Assembly: GCA_046331425.1 (NCBI GenBank)
Contig: JAXLQU010000020.1
Location: 1 to 64,000, forward strand
Direction: 5' to 3'
Origin: JANNUT01 sp046331425
Lineage (GTDB): Bacteria > Acidobacteriota > Polarisedimenticolia > J045
DNA length: 64,000 nt
The position numbers and the translations under genes are program-made. The stretch's first letter is position 1, and each line of letters starts with the position of its first letter. Of this stretch, positions 34,973-44,642 are shown one piece after another. The notes under the pieces were generated by a model. That model had not been told where the DNA came from. It did no database searches and was given only the letters and a program-made list of their open reading frames with translations.

Positions 34973-37900
34973 ATGCAATCGATCACCGATATTTTCATTC
35001 GCCGGCCGGTGCTGGCGATCGTCGTCAACATCTTGATCGTGATCGCCGGACTGCAGGCGATGCGATCGTTGATTGTGCGCCAGTACCCGAAGAGTGAGAA
35101 CGCTTCGGTGAAGGTCACCACCGTCTACGTTGGCGCCAACGCCGACTTGGTGCGCGGCTTCATTACCGCACCGATGGAGCGCGCCATCGCGGCGGCTGAC
35201 GGAATCGAGTACCTCGAGTCGCAGAGCGTGCAGGGACTCTCGACCATCACCGCACGACTGAAGCTCAACAAGGACGCTTCCAAGGCGCTCTCCGAGATCA
35301 GTTCGAAGGTCGATCAGGTGCGCGCCGATCTGCCGCCATCCGCCGAGGTGCCGGTAATCAACATCGAGCCGGCGGACTCGACGTTTGCCGCCGCGTACCT
35401 GAGCTTCAGTTCCGAGCTGTTGAAACAGAACGAAATCACCGACTACTTGGTGCGGGTGATTCAGCCGCGACTGTCGGCGGTCGACGGCGTGCAGCGCGCC
35501 GATATCTTGGGAGCGCGCACGTTCGCGATGCGTTTGTGGCTGAAGCCCGAGCGCATGGCGGCCCTCAACGTTTCCCCCGGCGATGTGCAACGAGCGCTAG
35601 CCGCCAACAACTACCTGGCGGCCGTCGGACGCACCAAGAGCCTTTTGGTGCAGGTCAACCTTACCGCCAACACCGACCTGCGCTCAGTCTCCGAGTTCGA
35701 GCAGATGGTGATCCGCGAAGACGCTGGCAACTACGTGCGCCTGGGCGATGTCGCCGATGTCGCGCTTGGAGCCGACGACTACGACACCGAGGTGCGCTTC
35801 TCGGGCGAAACCGCGGTGTTCATGGGGATCTGGGTCTTGCCCAGCGCCAACTCGGTGGACGTGATCCAGGCGGTGCGCAAGGAAATCGATTCGATTCAGG
35901 CCGATCTGCCGACCAGCATGAAAGCCAAGGTCGCCTACGATGCAACTGCCTACATCAAGGACGCTCTGAGCGAGGTGATCCGGACACTTGGCGAGACGTT
36001 GATCATTGTCGTGATCGTGATCTTTTTGTTCCTCGGATCGTTGCGTTCGGCATTGGTGCCCGTGGTAGCAATCCCGGTGTCGCTGATCGGTGCGATCTTC
36101 TTGATGGAGGTATTCGGTTTCACGATCAACCTGTTGACGCTTCTGGCAATTGTGTTGTCGGTTGGACTGGTGGTCGATGACGCCGTGGTCGTGGTTGAGA
36201 ATGTCGAGCGCCGAATGCGGCAAGGGCTGTCGGCGATCCAGGCCGCGCTGCTCGGCGCACGTGAACTGGTCGGCCCGATCATCGCCATGACGATCACGCT
36301 CGCTGCGGTCTACGCACCGATCGGCTTTCAGGGTGGACTGACCGGGACACTGTTCAAGGAGTTCGCATTCACGCTTGCCGGCGCCGTCACGATTTCTGGA
36401 ATCGTGGCGTTGACCTTGTCGCCGGTGATGTCATCGGTGCTGATCAACCCCAAGGGACTCAACAAAGGGTTCACGGGGCGCATCAACCGCGACTTCGATC
36501 GTTTCCGAAATTTCTATGGCCGCCTGCTCGACAAGACGCTTGGTGCGCGCCCCGCTGTCTACACCGTGTGGATTGTGTTGAGTTTGCTTACGGTGCCGTT
36601 GTTCATGATGTCGCCCAAAGAGTTGGCGCCAACCGAGGATCAAGGGGTCGTCTTCGGGATCTTGGAAGGACCTGCCAACTCGACGATTGACCAAGCGATG
36701 GTCTACGCCAACGAGGTCAATCGGATGTTCATGGAGATTCCCGAAACACAGTTCACATTCCAGCTCACCTTCCCCAGTGGCGGATTCGGTGGCGCGGGGT
36801 TGAAGCCGTGGGGCGAGCGCGATCGTACGGCATTCGAGATCATGCCGGAGATTTCGGAGAAGCTCGCGAACATCTCGGGGCTGAGGGTGTTCCCTGTGAT
36901 GCCGCCGGCATTGCCGGGCGGCGGCCAGTTCCCGGTTGAGTTCGTGTTGGCCTCGACGGCCGAGCCCGAGCGGATCTTGGAATTCGCAACGCAACTGGAG
37001 CAACGAGCAGCCGCCAGTGGTAAGTTCGCTTTCCCGCCGATCATCGACACCAAGATCGATCAGCCGCAGACAGAGATTGTGATCGATCGCGAGAAGGTCG
37101 CCGCAATGGGGTTGAGCCTGGAGCAAGTCGGCAACGATATCTCGGCTATCGTGGGCGGCAACTTCGTCAACCGCTTCAACATCGATGGGCGCAGTTACAA
37201 GGTGATTCCGCAAGCCAAGCGCACCGCGCGGCTGTCTCCCGAGCAGTTGACCAGCCTGTATGTGACGGGGCCCGAGGGAAAACTCGTACCGCTGAGCACT
37301 CTGGCGACGCTGAAGAACAGTACGGAGCCGCGTTCTCTCAACCGGTTCCAACAACTCAACGCGGTCAAGCTCAGTGGCGTTTCGATGGTGCCGCTCGATC
37401 AGGCTTTGAAGTACCTGGAGGACGAGGCCAAGAAGATCCTCCCCGACGGCTATCAAATCGACTACACCGGCGAATCGCGCCAGCTCCGTACCGAGGGAGA
37501 CAAGTTCCTGCCGGCGATGACGCTCGCGGTGGTTTTGATCTTCTTGGTGTTGGCGGCACAGTTCAACAGCTTCCGCGACCCACTCGTGATTCTCGCTGGC
37601 TCGGTGCCACTGGCGATGTTCGGCGCGCTCACGATGACGTTCCTCAAGCTTCCCAATCCCAACATGCCGTTCTGGACCGACGGTTGGACTACCACACTCA
37701 ACATCTACTCACAGGTGGGGCTGGTGACGTTGGTCGGGTTGGTTTCGAAGAACGGAATCCTGATCGTGGAGTTCGCCAACGAGCTGCAGCGCGAGGGGAA
37801 GTCGAAACTCGATGCGATTCGCGAGGCGGCGCGGACACGACTACGCCCGGTGCTGATGACCAGCGTGGCCACCGTCGCCGGGCACTTCCCCTTGACGTTG

Positions 37901-38092
37901 GTGACGGGAGCCGGCGCCGAGGCCCGCAACTCGATCGGCCTGGTGCTGGTGTCGGGGATGGCGATCGGCACGGCATTCACGCTGTTCATCGTGCCGTCGC
38001 TGTACATGTTGTTGGCCAAGCAACATGCGACTAACGAGCTGACGGCGATCGAAGAGACCGAGGTACCGAACGAAGATCCGATCGCGGTCTGA
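34973..38092 (+). CDS. RND efflux pump permease (HAE1/AcrB family)
   Basis: This 1039-residue protein has the usual length and twelve-helix plan of AcrB-type pumps. It opens with 'FIRRPVLAIVVNILIVIAGL'. The proton-relay helix 4 reads 'AIVLSVGLVVDDAVVVVENVERR' with the paired aspartates. 'GLVSKNGILIVEFANEL' in the second half supplies the helix 10-11 region. Two large periplasmic loops follow helix 1 and helix 7. The motif 'GPANSTIDQAM' and the MdtB/MexF-like core suggest a drug or solvent exporter. It lies 11 bases downstream of the adaptor gene. Confidence 0.94.
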   Translation: MQSITDIFIRRPVLAIVVNILIVIAGLQAMRSLIVRQYPKSENASVKVTTVYVGANADLVRGFITAPMERAIAAADGIEYLESQSVQGLSTITARLKLNKDASKALSEISSKVDQVRADLPPSAEVPVINIEPADSTFAAAYLSFSSELLKQNEITDYLVRVIQPRLSAVDGVQRADILGARTFAMRLWLKPERMAALNVSPGDVQRALAANNYLAAVGRTKSLLVQVNLTANTDLRSVSEFEQMVIREDAGNYVRLGDVADVALGADDYDTEVRFSGETAVFMGIWVLPSANSVDVIQAVRKEIDSIQADLPTSMKAKVAYDATAYIKDALSEVIRTLGETLIIVVIVIFLFLGSLRSALVPVVAIPVSLIGAIFLMEVFGFTINLLTLLAIVLSVGLVVDDAVVVVENVERRMRQGLSAIQAALLGARELVGPIIAMTITLAAVYAPIGFQGGLTGTLFKEFAFTLAGAVTISGIVALTLSPVMSSVLINPKGLNKGFTGRINRDFDRFRNFYGRLLDKTLGARPAVYTVWIVLSLLTVPLFMMSPKELAPTEDQGVVFGILEGPANSTIDQAMVYANEVNRMFMEIPETQFTFQLTFPSGGFGGAGLKPWGERDRTAFEIMPEISEKLANISGLRVFPVMPPALPGGGQFPVEFVLASTAEPERILEFATQLEQRAAASGKFAFPPIIDTKIDQPQTEIVIDREKVAAMGLSLEQVGNDISAIVGGNFVNRFNIDGRSYKVIPQAKRTARLSPEQLTSLYVTGPEGKLVPLSTLATLKNSTEPRSLNRFQQLNAVKLSGVSMVPLDQALKYLEDEAKKILPDGYQIDYTGESRQLRTEGDKFLPAMTLAVVLIFLVLAAQFNSFRDPLVILAGSVPLAMFGALTMTFLKLPNPNMPFWTDGWTTTLNIYSQVGLVTLVGLVSKNGILIVEFANELQREGKSKLDAIREAARTRLRPVLMTSVATVAGHFPLTLVTGAGAEARNSIGLVLVSGMAIGTAFTLFIVPSLYMLLAKQHATNELTAIEETEVPNEDPIAV

Positions 38093-38105
38093 TTCTCGCG
38101 GCGGG

Positions 38106-38702
38106 TCACAGCCCTTTGACGAAATCGCGAACGCCACCGAGCAGCATCTCGGTGGCGATGGCCGTGAGGATCAGCCCCATCAGCCGCTCGAACGCATTGA
38201 CTACCTGCTCGCCCAACAACGCTGCGATCTTCTCTGCAAACCCCAATACAAGCGCGTTGACCGTCATCACCAAGGTCAACGCCAAGACCCACTGCCAAAC
38301 GTGCGTCGGATCGCGCGCCACGAGCAGCAACACGGTCGCCAAGGCGGATGGCCCGGCTAGAAATGGAATCGCCAACGGCACGATCAACGGCTCCGCGTTG
38401 CGCTGCTTACCGAACATCCCCTCCGATGGCGGAAAGATCATCTTGAGTGCAATCAGAAACAAAACAACCCCGCCCGCAATCCCCAGCGAGGTATCCGACA
38501 AGCGCATCGCCGCCATGATCGGCTTGCCGAACAGCATGAAGACCAAAAGCACGCCGTAAGCAATCAGCACCTCGCGCACGATGACTCGCAATCGTCGTTG
38601 TTGCGCCACCGGCTCGAGCGCCACGATGAACAGCGGCATGTTCCCCAGCGGGTCGGTCACCAGCAAGAGCAGGATCGCGGCGGAAAGGAATGTGTCGTCC
38701 AT
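38106..38702 (-). CDS. MarC-family membrane protein
   Basis: With the ATG at 38702 the protein has 198 residues, normal for MarC. The frame extends further upstream, but without membrane-protein character. Six hydrophobic segments include 'LVTDPLGNMPLFIVAL', the family's N-terminal signature, and 'VPLAIPFLAGPSALATVLLL' in the middle. MarC (once NAAT) proteins are integral inner-membrane proteins of unestablished function. It converges with the RND operon with only 13 bases between stops and diverges from the glycosyltransferase gene. Confidence 0.9.
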   Translation of the reverse strand: MDDTFLSAAILLLLVTDPLGNMPLFIVALEPVAQQRRLRVIVREVLIAYGVLLVFMLFGKPIMAAMRLSDTSLGIAGGVVLFLIALKMIFPPSEGMFGKQRNAEPLIVPLAIPFLAGPSALATVLLLVARDPTHVWQWVLALTLVMTVNALVLGFAEKIAALLGEQVVNAFERLMGLILTAIATEMLLGGVRDFVKGL

Positions 38703-38770
38703 GGCGGATGGATTATGGCTTAGCCGGGGCAGATGCAGACCGGCCTCGGGGCTGTTACCGTCTCGCGCCC

Positions 38771-40198
38771 ATGACCGCACCCTCGAGCCCTCGCGACAAC
38801 GGCGGCCAGCGCACGAGCACGGCAGCCGCGCTCGTCCTGCTGTGGCTTGCCGTGATCGTGCTGCCACTCCCAGTGCGCGAGGTCATGCCGCCCGACGAAT
38901 CGCGCTTCGCACACCAGGCCGAGGTAATGCACACGAGCGGCGACTGGATCGTCCCGCGAATCGGCGACGTGCCGAATGCGGACAAGCCGCCAGGGTTGTT
39001 TTGGTCGGTGAATCTGGTGTCGCTCGTGACAGGCCACGTGACGGAAACGACGGCGCGGGTTCCGTCCGCGCTGGCTGCACTGATGGTTATGTTTCTGACG
39101 GTACGACTCGGCAGGCGGCTGTGGGGCGACGCGACACTCGGGCTAGGCGCTGCCGCGATGCTCGTCACCGGCGTCGAGTTCTCGCAGAAGGGGCAGTGGT
39201 GCTCATGCGACATGCTGCTGACGGCGTTTTCGCTCGGTGCGTCGACGCTCTGGCGCGAGGCAGTCTTCGAACGCGAGCGCGGCGGGCACCTGATGATCGC
39301 GGCGGGCTGGCTGTGCGCAGCGATCGCGACGCTAACGAAGGGACCGCTCGGGTTGCTGTGGCCGTTGTGGTGGGTGATCGCCGAAGCGGCGGCTCGGCGC
39401 CGCTGGAAACCGACGCTCGCACTGCTCGTACCTAGCGGGCCGGTCTTGTATCTGTTGCTCGTCTTCGGTTGGCTCACAGCGTTCAAGGCGGGCGCCGGCG
39501 AAACTCTCGCTCACGAAGCGCTGTTCACGCAAACCGTCACGCGATACCTGAACTCGTGGAACTCATTCCAGCCCCCCTACTTTTTCTTGATTCAGACGCC
39601 CGGCGACTTCTTTCCGTGGTCGTTGTTCTTTCCTGCGGCTGCCGTCGCGTGGTGGCGTTTGCGCCGTGACGCCGATGCAACGACCGGTGTCGATCGTGTC
39701 GCATGGCGCGCGAGCCTTGTTTTCTTGGGGATTGCGCTGGTCTTTTTCTCGCTCTCGCCGGGCAAGCGCGGTGTGTATCTGCTGCCGGCATTCCCGATGC
39801 TTGCGCTGTGCACGGCGCGCGGATTTCTGTCGATCGGCGGACGCTGGCGTCGAGTTCCGCTCAGACTGCTGGCCTGTGTTGGGATCGTCGTCGGGCTGGT
39901 GATCCCCCTGGTGGTTGCGGTGATTCGGCCCCGCGTCGCACTCGATTGGGGAGAGCGTGTCGGTTTCGGTTGGGTCGCGGCGCTGGTCGCGTGCGGAGCC
40001 TCGCTCTCGATCGGAGCGCTGTTCGCGCTGCGCCGTCACGACTCCGCACCTCGCGCTCTCGCCTCGGTGGTCGCCGGTATGGCCGTCTGCCTCTCCATTC
40101 TTGGGACGCTCGGCGGTGCGGCGTGGAGTCGCTATCAGGACGGCTCAGGATTCGGCACGGTGGTCGCGACGATCGTCCCCGCGCGGAGCGATTGGTGA
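38771..40198 (+). CDS. ArnT-like (GT83) glycosyltransferase, C-terminus lost to a frameshift
   Basis: The visible frame encodes 475 residues with about ten transmembrane helices. The first periplasmic loop 'EVMPPDESRFAHQAEVM' carries the D-E-x-R/F motif of PMT/ArnT GT-C enzymes, and 'PNADKPPGLFW' and 'ATLTKGPLGLLWPL' are equally characteristic. It should transfer a sugar from a polyprenyl phosphate to an envelope acceptor. The frame stops at 40198 just where the soluble C-terminal domain should start. That domain continues in another frame (next entry). The paralogue at 42968-44557 has the domain intact. Confidence 0.85.
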   Translation: MTAPSSPRDNGGQRTSTAAALVLLWLAVIVLPLPVREVMPPDESRFAHQAEVMHTSGDWIVPRIGDVPNADKPPGLFWSVNLVSLVTGHVTETTARVPSALAALMVMFLTVRLGRRLWGDATLGLGAAAMLVTGVEFSQKGQWCSCDMLLTAFSLGASTLWREAVFERERGGHLMIAAGWLCAAIATLTKGPLGLLWPLWWVIAEAAARRRWKPTLALLVPSGPVLYLLLVFGWLTAFKAGAGETLAHEALFTQTVTRYLNSWNSFQPPYFFLIQTPGDFFPWSLFFPAAAVAWWRLRRDADATTGVDRVAWRASLVFLGIALVFFSLSPGKRGVYLLPAFPMLALCTARGFLSIGGRWRRVPLRLLACVGIVVGLVIPLVVAVIRPRVALDWGERVGFGWVAALVACGASLSIGALFALRRHDSAPRALASVVAGMAVCLSILGTLGGAAWSRYQDGSGFGTVVATIVPARSDW

Positions 40199-40523
40199 TG
40201 GGACGGGGCAAGTTCGAATTGGTGCTGTTCTACTCGAACCGGCGCGGCACCGAGGTGCAGAACGAAGAGGCACTGGTCGACGAGCTACGGTCGGGGCGTG
40301 CGCGCTATGTCGTGTTGAGTCGCGAGTTTTATCAGCAGGTGAGGGGTCGACCCGAGGTAGCCCAATTGACGCTGCTCGCCGATCGTTGGGTGGGCAATAC
40401 CAACCTCCTGCTGCTCGGGCCGCCCTCCGCAGCAGGTGTCGACGAAATACCTCGCCTGCGAGCCGGGCACTGGACGAGTACAGCCGCGTACCCCTGTTGC
40501 TCAGCAAGCGAATCGGTGACTAG
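40180..40523 (+). pseudogene. out-of-frame C-terminal domain of the ArnT-like transferase
   Basis: Switching to the overlapping frame after CCCC at 40177-40180 restores a continuous protein: 'IVP' is followed by 'RAERLVMGRGKFELVLFYSN', then 'ARYVVLSREFYQQV' and 'NTNLLLLGPPSAAG'. This matches the layout of the intact paralogue's C-terminal domain ('GERVLAYRLGNLPEAISFYS', 'NRWLVADASRL'). One added C would fuse the frames. A second shift near 40450-40460 may be needed to reach the plausible end 'ALDEYSRVPLLLSKRIGD' at 40523. Sequencing error, real decay and re-initiation at the overlapping TGATG all remain possible. Confidence 0.6.
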
Positions 40524-41009
40524 GAGGCTCATAGGCTTCGCAAGGCCATCGGCGCTGCCAGGTAGGGGGCATGCTCCGGTCGCTGGCCAAGAAGTCGGCC
40601 CGGTTCGATCGGAAGCCGAGGTTGGCGAAGGATCTTGTCAGTCGACAGCTCTTACAGGACACGGGAACACCGGCGCTCGACGCCGATCCGCTGCATATCC
40701 AGCCAACGCTGCGGGGCAAAGCAGCTCGGCCCGAGGCTCAACGGCCGTCCCGGCCATCGCCGGGAAACTATGCGGGAGGCGATCGATCGGATCGGCAAGG
40801 AGGTTAGAGTTCGAGCGCGGTCGGACCGTCCGAGCGCGGCGGACGCTACCGACCGCCGAGGAATGGCCCGTGTGGAGATCCACCATTTGCGAAACTGTCG
40901 ATTCTCTCTCCCCTGCGGTGCCGGGCCGCCCCCCTGGGGACAGCGCCCACCGTGGAATGCGATCCGCAATCGACATCGGCTCGACGCCCGCGAAAGCTGA
41001 GCGCTGACG
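40524..41009. other. 486-bp gap before asnB, nothing firm
   Basis: A 78-codon plus-strand frame at 40571-40807 has an ATG and a basic composition ('MLRSLAKKSARFDRKPRLAK') but no ribosome site or recognisable domain. I do not accept it as a gene. No clear promoter or hairpin is visible. Confidence 0.35.
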
Positions 41010-42971
41010 ATGTGCGGAATTGCTGGTATCGCTGGACGGCCAGGTTCTGATCCGGAGCGCAGGCAGGCGGTGCGCGCGATGGCACGAACGCTCGGCCATC
41101 GCGGCCCCGACGGAGAGTCGGAGAGCCAGCACAACGGCTGCGGCTTCGGCTTTCGCCGGCTTGCGATCGTCGATCTGGCCGGCGCGCTCCCGCCGTTTTC
41201 GAACGAGGAGCGGACCATTTGGTCGATCTGCAACGGTGAGATCTACAACTGCGAGGAACTGCGTGAGTGGCTGATCGCGCGCGGCCATCGCTTCCGCACC
41301 GGCGTCGATACAGAGGTCATCTCGCACCTCTACGAAGAGTACGGCGCCGGGTTCGTAACGCACCTGCACGGAATGTTCGCCTTCGCCGTGTGGGACGAAT
41401 CCCAGCAGCGTCTGTTGCTTGGCCGCGATCGCGCGGGTGAGAAGCCGTTGTTTTACTGGAGCGATGGGCGCGAGTTGGTCTTTGCTTCGGAGTTGCGCGG
41501 AATCCTGGCGCACCCGCGTGTCGTTCGCGCGGTCGATCCGGTGGCCCTATCGCGTTTCCTCTTGCACGACTACTTTCCGGCGCCGCTCACGCCAATCGCG
41601 GGGGTCTACAAGTTGCCCGCGGGACATCTACTCACTTGGCGAGATGGCCAGGCCGAGGCGAGCGAGTATTGGGACCTCGCGGCGTCGTTTGGACGACCTG
41701 CACCGAAGACCGAGGATGTGGTCGCGGCGGAGGTCGACCGGCTCGTCGGGCAGGCGGTTCAGCGTCGAAAGAAGAGCGACGTTCCGGTCGGCGTGTTCTT
41801 GTCGGGAGGGATCGACTCGACGGTTGTGCTCGCGCACATGACCGAGCAGAACGGTCGCGGCGTTCCGGTCTTCTCGCTTGGCAACCGCGACGTGGCATTC
41901 AACGAGGCCGGGTTCGCGCGCGAGACGGCGGCGTTTTATGGAGCCGAGTTCCACGAGCTGATCGTCGATGAACCCGAACTCGAGGATGGACTGCGGCGGA
42001 TCGTCGAGGGGTTCGATGAGCCGCTGGGTGACGCATCGATCATTCCGACACATCTGCTCGCTCTTTTCGCTCGGCAGAAGGTCAAGGTGGTGCTTTCGGG
42101 CGAAGGCAGCGACGAGATGTTCGCGGGCTACCCAACCTATCTGGCCGATCGAGTGGCCGAAGGGTATCGGCGCTTGCCGGGACCGCTGCGCCGCGGCTTG
42201 GTCGACGGACTGCGCCGCTTGCTCCCCGTGCGAATGGGAAACAATGGCCTGGACTACCTACTCGGCCGATTCGCGCAGGGGGCCGAGCGACCGCGCGTCG
42301 AACGCCACCACTGTTGGTTTGGAAGCCTTTCGCCGGAACGCCAACATCGTCTGTTCTCGCCGGCGTTGCGCGCCGCTCTCGACGGAGACGACTGCTTCGC
42401 TGCCGCGCGCACGCGCCTGGCCGGTACCTCGTTTCCCGACGGACTCTCGCAGTTGCTCTACATGGACTTCACGATGTTCTTGCAGGACGACCTGCTGACC
42501 AAGGTCGACCGCGCGACGATGCTCGCATCTTTGGAAGCGCGCGCTCCATTCCTCGATCACGAGCTCGCCGAGTATGTCGCGGGATTGCCGTCGCACTTCA
42601 AGGTGCGCCGCGGAACGACGAAGTGGATCTTGCGCCGCGCCGAACGCCATCGCTTGCCGCCCGAGGTTCTGTCGCGCCGCAAACGCGGTTTTACGATTCC
42701 AATCTCGCGCTTCCTCTTGGGCGGACTCTCGGCGCGAATGAGAGAAAAGTTCGCCCCCGAACGCGTCGCCGCACGTGGCCTGTTCGACCCTGGCGCGGTA
42801 TGGGCATTGCTCGAGGAACACATGGGGCGTCGTGCCGACCACAAGAAGGCGCTCTTCACGCTGCTTGTGCTCGACTTGTGGTGCGATCGAGTCTTCGGCG
42901 ACGGCGCATTCGTGCCGCTCGCGGCAGCCTCGAGCAACGGCGAGCAGCGCGTGGCTGGCCTCGCCGGATGA
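41010..42971 (+). CDS. asnB: glutamine-hydrolysing asparagine synthetase
   Basis: This 653-residue protein starts with MCGIAGI, so Cys2 is the glutaminase nucleophile after Met removal. 'RRLAIVDLAG' and 'CNGEIYN' complete the class II amidotransferase site. The synthetase half has the PP-loop 'VFLSGGIDST' and 'GEGSDEMFAGYPTY'. Members of this type in polysaccharide or envelope clusters often amidate a sugar acid or peptide rather than free aspartate. Here the gene sits between two ArnT-like transferases and overlaps the second by four bases (ATGA), so a role in modifying an envelope glycan is plausible. The family call is firm. Confidence 0.92.
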   Translation: MCGIAGIAGRPGSDPERRQAVRAMARTLGHRGPDGESESQHNGCGFGFRRLAIVDLAGALPPFSNEERTIWSICNGEIYNCEELREWLIARGHRFRTGVDTEVISHLYEEYGAGFVTHLHGMFAFAVWDESQQRLLLGRDRAGEKPLFYWSDGRELVFASELRGILAHPRVVRAVDPVALSRFLLHDYFPAPLTPIAGVYKLPAGHLLTWRDGQAEASEYWDLAASFGRPAPKTEDVVAAEVDRLVGQAVQRRKKSDVPVGVFLSGGIDSTVVLAHMTEQNGRGVPVFSLGNRDVAFNEAGFARETAAFYGAEFHELIVDEPELEDGLRRIVEGFDEPLGDASIIPTHLLALFARQKVKVVLSGEGSDEMFAGYPTYLADRVAEGYRRLPGPLRRGLVDGLRRLLPVRMGNNGLDYLLGRFAQGAERPRVERHHCWFGSLSPERQHRLFSPALRAALDGDDCFAAARTRLAGTSFPDGLSQLLYMDFTMFLQDDLLTKVDRATMLASLEARAPFLDHELAEYVAGLPSHFKVRRGTTKWILRRAERHRLPPEVLSRRKRGFTIPISRFLLGGLSARMREKFAPERVAARGLFDPGAVWALLEEHMGRRADHKKALFTLLVLDLWCDRVFGDGAFVPLAAASSNGEQRVAGLAG

Positions 42972-44557
42972 CGCGCGCTCAGACCGATCGATGGCTGCTG
43001 CTCTGCGCGTTCGCCCTCTTCTTCTGCAACGCGTGGGGCTACGACCTGTGGGCACCCGATGAGCCGTACTTCGGCGAAGGGGCACGCGAGATGGTCGCCG
43101 ACGGACAGTGGCTCGTCCCGCATGTCAACGGCGTGATCACAACCGACAAACCACCGTTGTTCTTCTGGCTGATCGCGCTGATGTCGGCACCGTTCGGCGC
43201 CGTCTCGCCGCTGCTGGCGCGACTGCCGTCGATTCTTGCCGGAGTCGGCTCGGTGGCGCTGGCGATCAGGCTTGGTCGTCGCCTCGGCGGTGACCGAACG
43301 GCACTGCTCGCCGGCGTTGTCATGGCCACCGCTTACCTACCGTGGGACAAGGCGCGCTCGGCACAGATCGACGCGTTGCTGATGTTTCTGGTGCTTGCGG
43401 CGATGAGTTGCTTCGAAGCACATCGCGCGCGCAGCAACTCAGGGCGCAGCGACGGCCGCGCGCTCGGCATCGCCTTCTGGACGTTTGCGGGACTCGCGAC
43501 GTTGGCCAAGGGCCCGGTTGGAGTCTTGCTTCCCGTTGGGGCGGCACTGCTGACGCTTGTGTTTGATCGCGATCTGCGTGCGTGGCGACGATTCGCGCCC
43601 CTGCTCGGTCCACTGGCCTTTGCGATCGTGGTGGGAGCATGGGCGATTCCAGCGGAGTTGTGGGGTGGCGAGTACTCGCTCTTCGGTGCGCTGGAAACTC
43701 ACTTCGTGAATCGCAGCTTGCATGGAATGCACCATCCCAACCCGCCCTGGTACTACTTGCAGACGATCCCGGTGCAGTTTCTCCCTTGGTCCGGGTTGCT
43801 TCCCGCCGCGTTCGTCGTTGCGTGGCGACGACGCGACGCCGGCTCGCGTCTGTTGGTCGCTTGGGTGCTGTTTGTCGTGTTGCTGTTCACGCTGTCGGGT
43901 GAGAGACGCGACCTGTACGTGTTGCCGGCGTTCCCGGCCTTGGCGCTGCTCGTCGCGCGCGCGTTCGATGCGCCCGAGATCTCGCGACGTTGGATTACCG
44001 TGCCGCTCGCCATCACGGGTGTGCTGCTGCTGATGCTCGGCGTCGCTGCGCCGCTGATCGCCCGGCAACACGTGCCGGGGGGCATGACGGCGATCGTGGT
44101 GTTTAGCGCGGCGGCTTTCGCGGCAGGACTGGCGCTGTTGTCAACCATTCGGCGTGGCGATCCGACGCGGGCGGCACTCGTCGCGGGCGGCGGAATGGCC
44201 GCGATCTATCTCGTGATCTCGATCGCCGTGATGCCGACGTTCGATGGGGTGAAGTCGGCCCGCGGCTTCGCGAATGAGATTTCCGCCGCGACAGCCGACG
44301 CGCGCGCAGCAGGAGAGCGAGTGCTGGCCTATCGGCTTGGCAATCTGCCCGAGGCGATCTCGTTCTATTCGGCGGTCTACACGGTCGAGACGAGTGATCG
44401 CGCGCGGCTCGCCGCACATGTCGCTGACGGCAACCGATGGTTGGTCGCCGATGCGAGCCGCTTGAAAGAGATTGCGCCGGAGATCCGCGCGCGAATGACA
44501 CCGACGGCGCGTGCCACCCTATCGCGGATGGATGTCGTGCTCTATCGCGTTGACTGA
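42968..44557 (+). CDS. ArnT-like (GT83) glycosyltransferase, intact paralogue
   Basis: The ATG overlapping the asnB stop gives 529 residues; the frame is open upstream but only as a shadow of asnB. 'YDLWAPDEPYFGEGAREMV' carries the first-loop acidic motif, and 'ITTDKPPLFFWLIALM' and 'GLATLAKGPVGVLLPV' match the ArnT/PMT family. About eleven helices are followed by a soluble C-terminal domain of roughly 100 residues ('AYRLGNLPEAISFYS', 'HVADGNRWLVADASRL'). It should act at the periplasmic face on lipid A or another lipid-linked acceptor. Coupled to asnB and paralogous to the frameshifted gene upstream. Confidence 0.88.
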   Translation: MTRAQTDRWLLLCAFALFFCNAWGYDLWAPDEPYFGEGAREMVADGQWLVPHVNGVITTDKPPLFFWLIALMSAPFGAVSPLLARLPSILAGVGSVALAIRLGRRLGGDRTALLAGVVMATAYLPWDKARSAQIDALLMFLVLAAMSCFEAHRARSNSGRSDGRALGIAFWTFAGLATLAKGPVGVLLPVGAALLTLVFDRDLRAWRRFAPLLGPLAFAIVVGAWAIPAELWGGEYSLFGALETHFVNRSLHGMHHPNPPWYYLQTIPVQFLPWSGLLPAAFVVAWRRRDAGSRLLVAWVLFVVLLFTLSGERRDLYVLPAFPALALLVARAFDAPEISRRWITVPLAITGVLLLMLGVAAPLIARQHVPGGMTAIVVFSAAAFAAGLALLSTIRRGDPTRAALVAGGGMAAIYLVISIAVMPTFDGVKSARGFANEISAATADARAAGERVLAYRLGNLPEAISFYSAVYTVETSDRARLAAHVADGNRWLVADASRLKEIAPEIRARMTPTARATLSRMDVVLYRVD

Positions 44558-44642
44558 GGCGCTGAACCGCTCACAAGTACGGGTTTTCGGTTCTCAGCTC
44601 GCTCGCTTTGGGTGTGAGATCTTTGCGCCGCGGCTAACCGCA

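Noticed and set aside
40571..40807. 78-codon basic plus-strand frame before asnB
   Set aside because: No ribosome site, no domain and a composition like random high-GC sequence.
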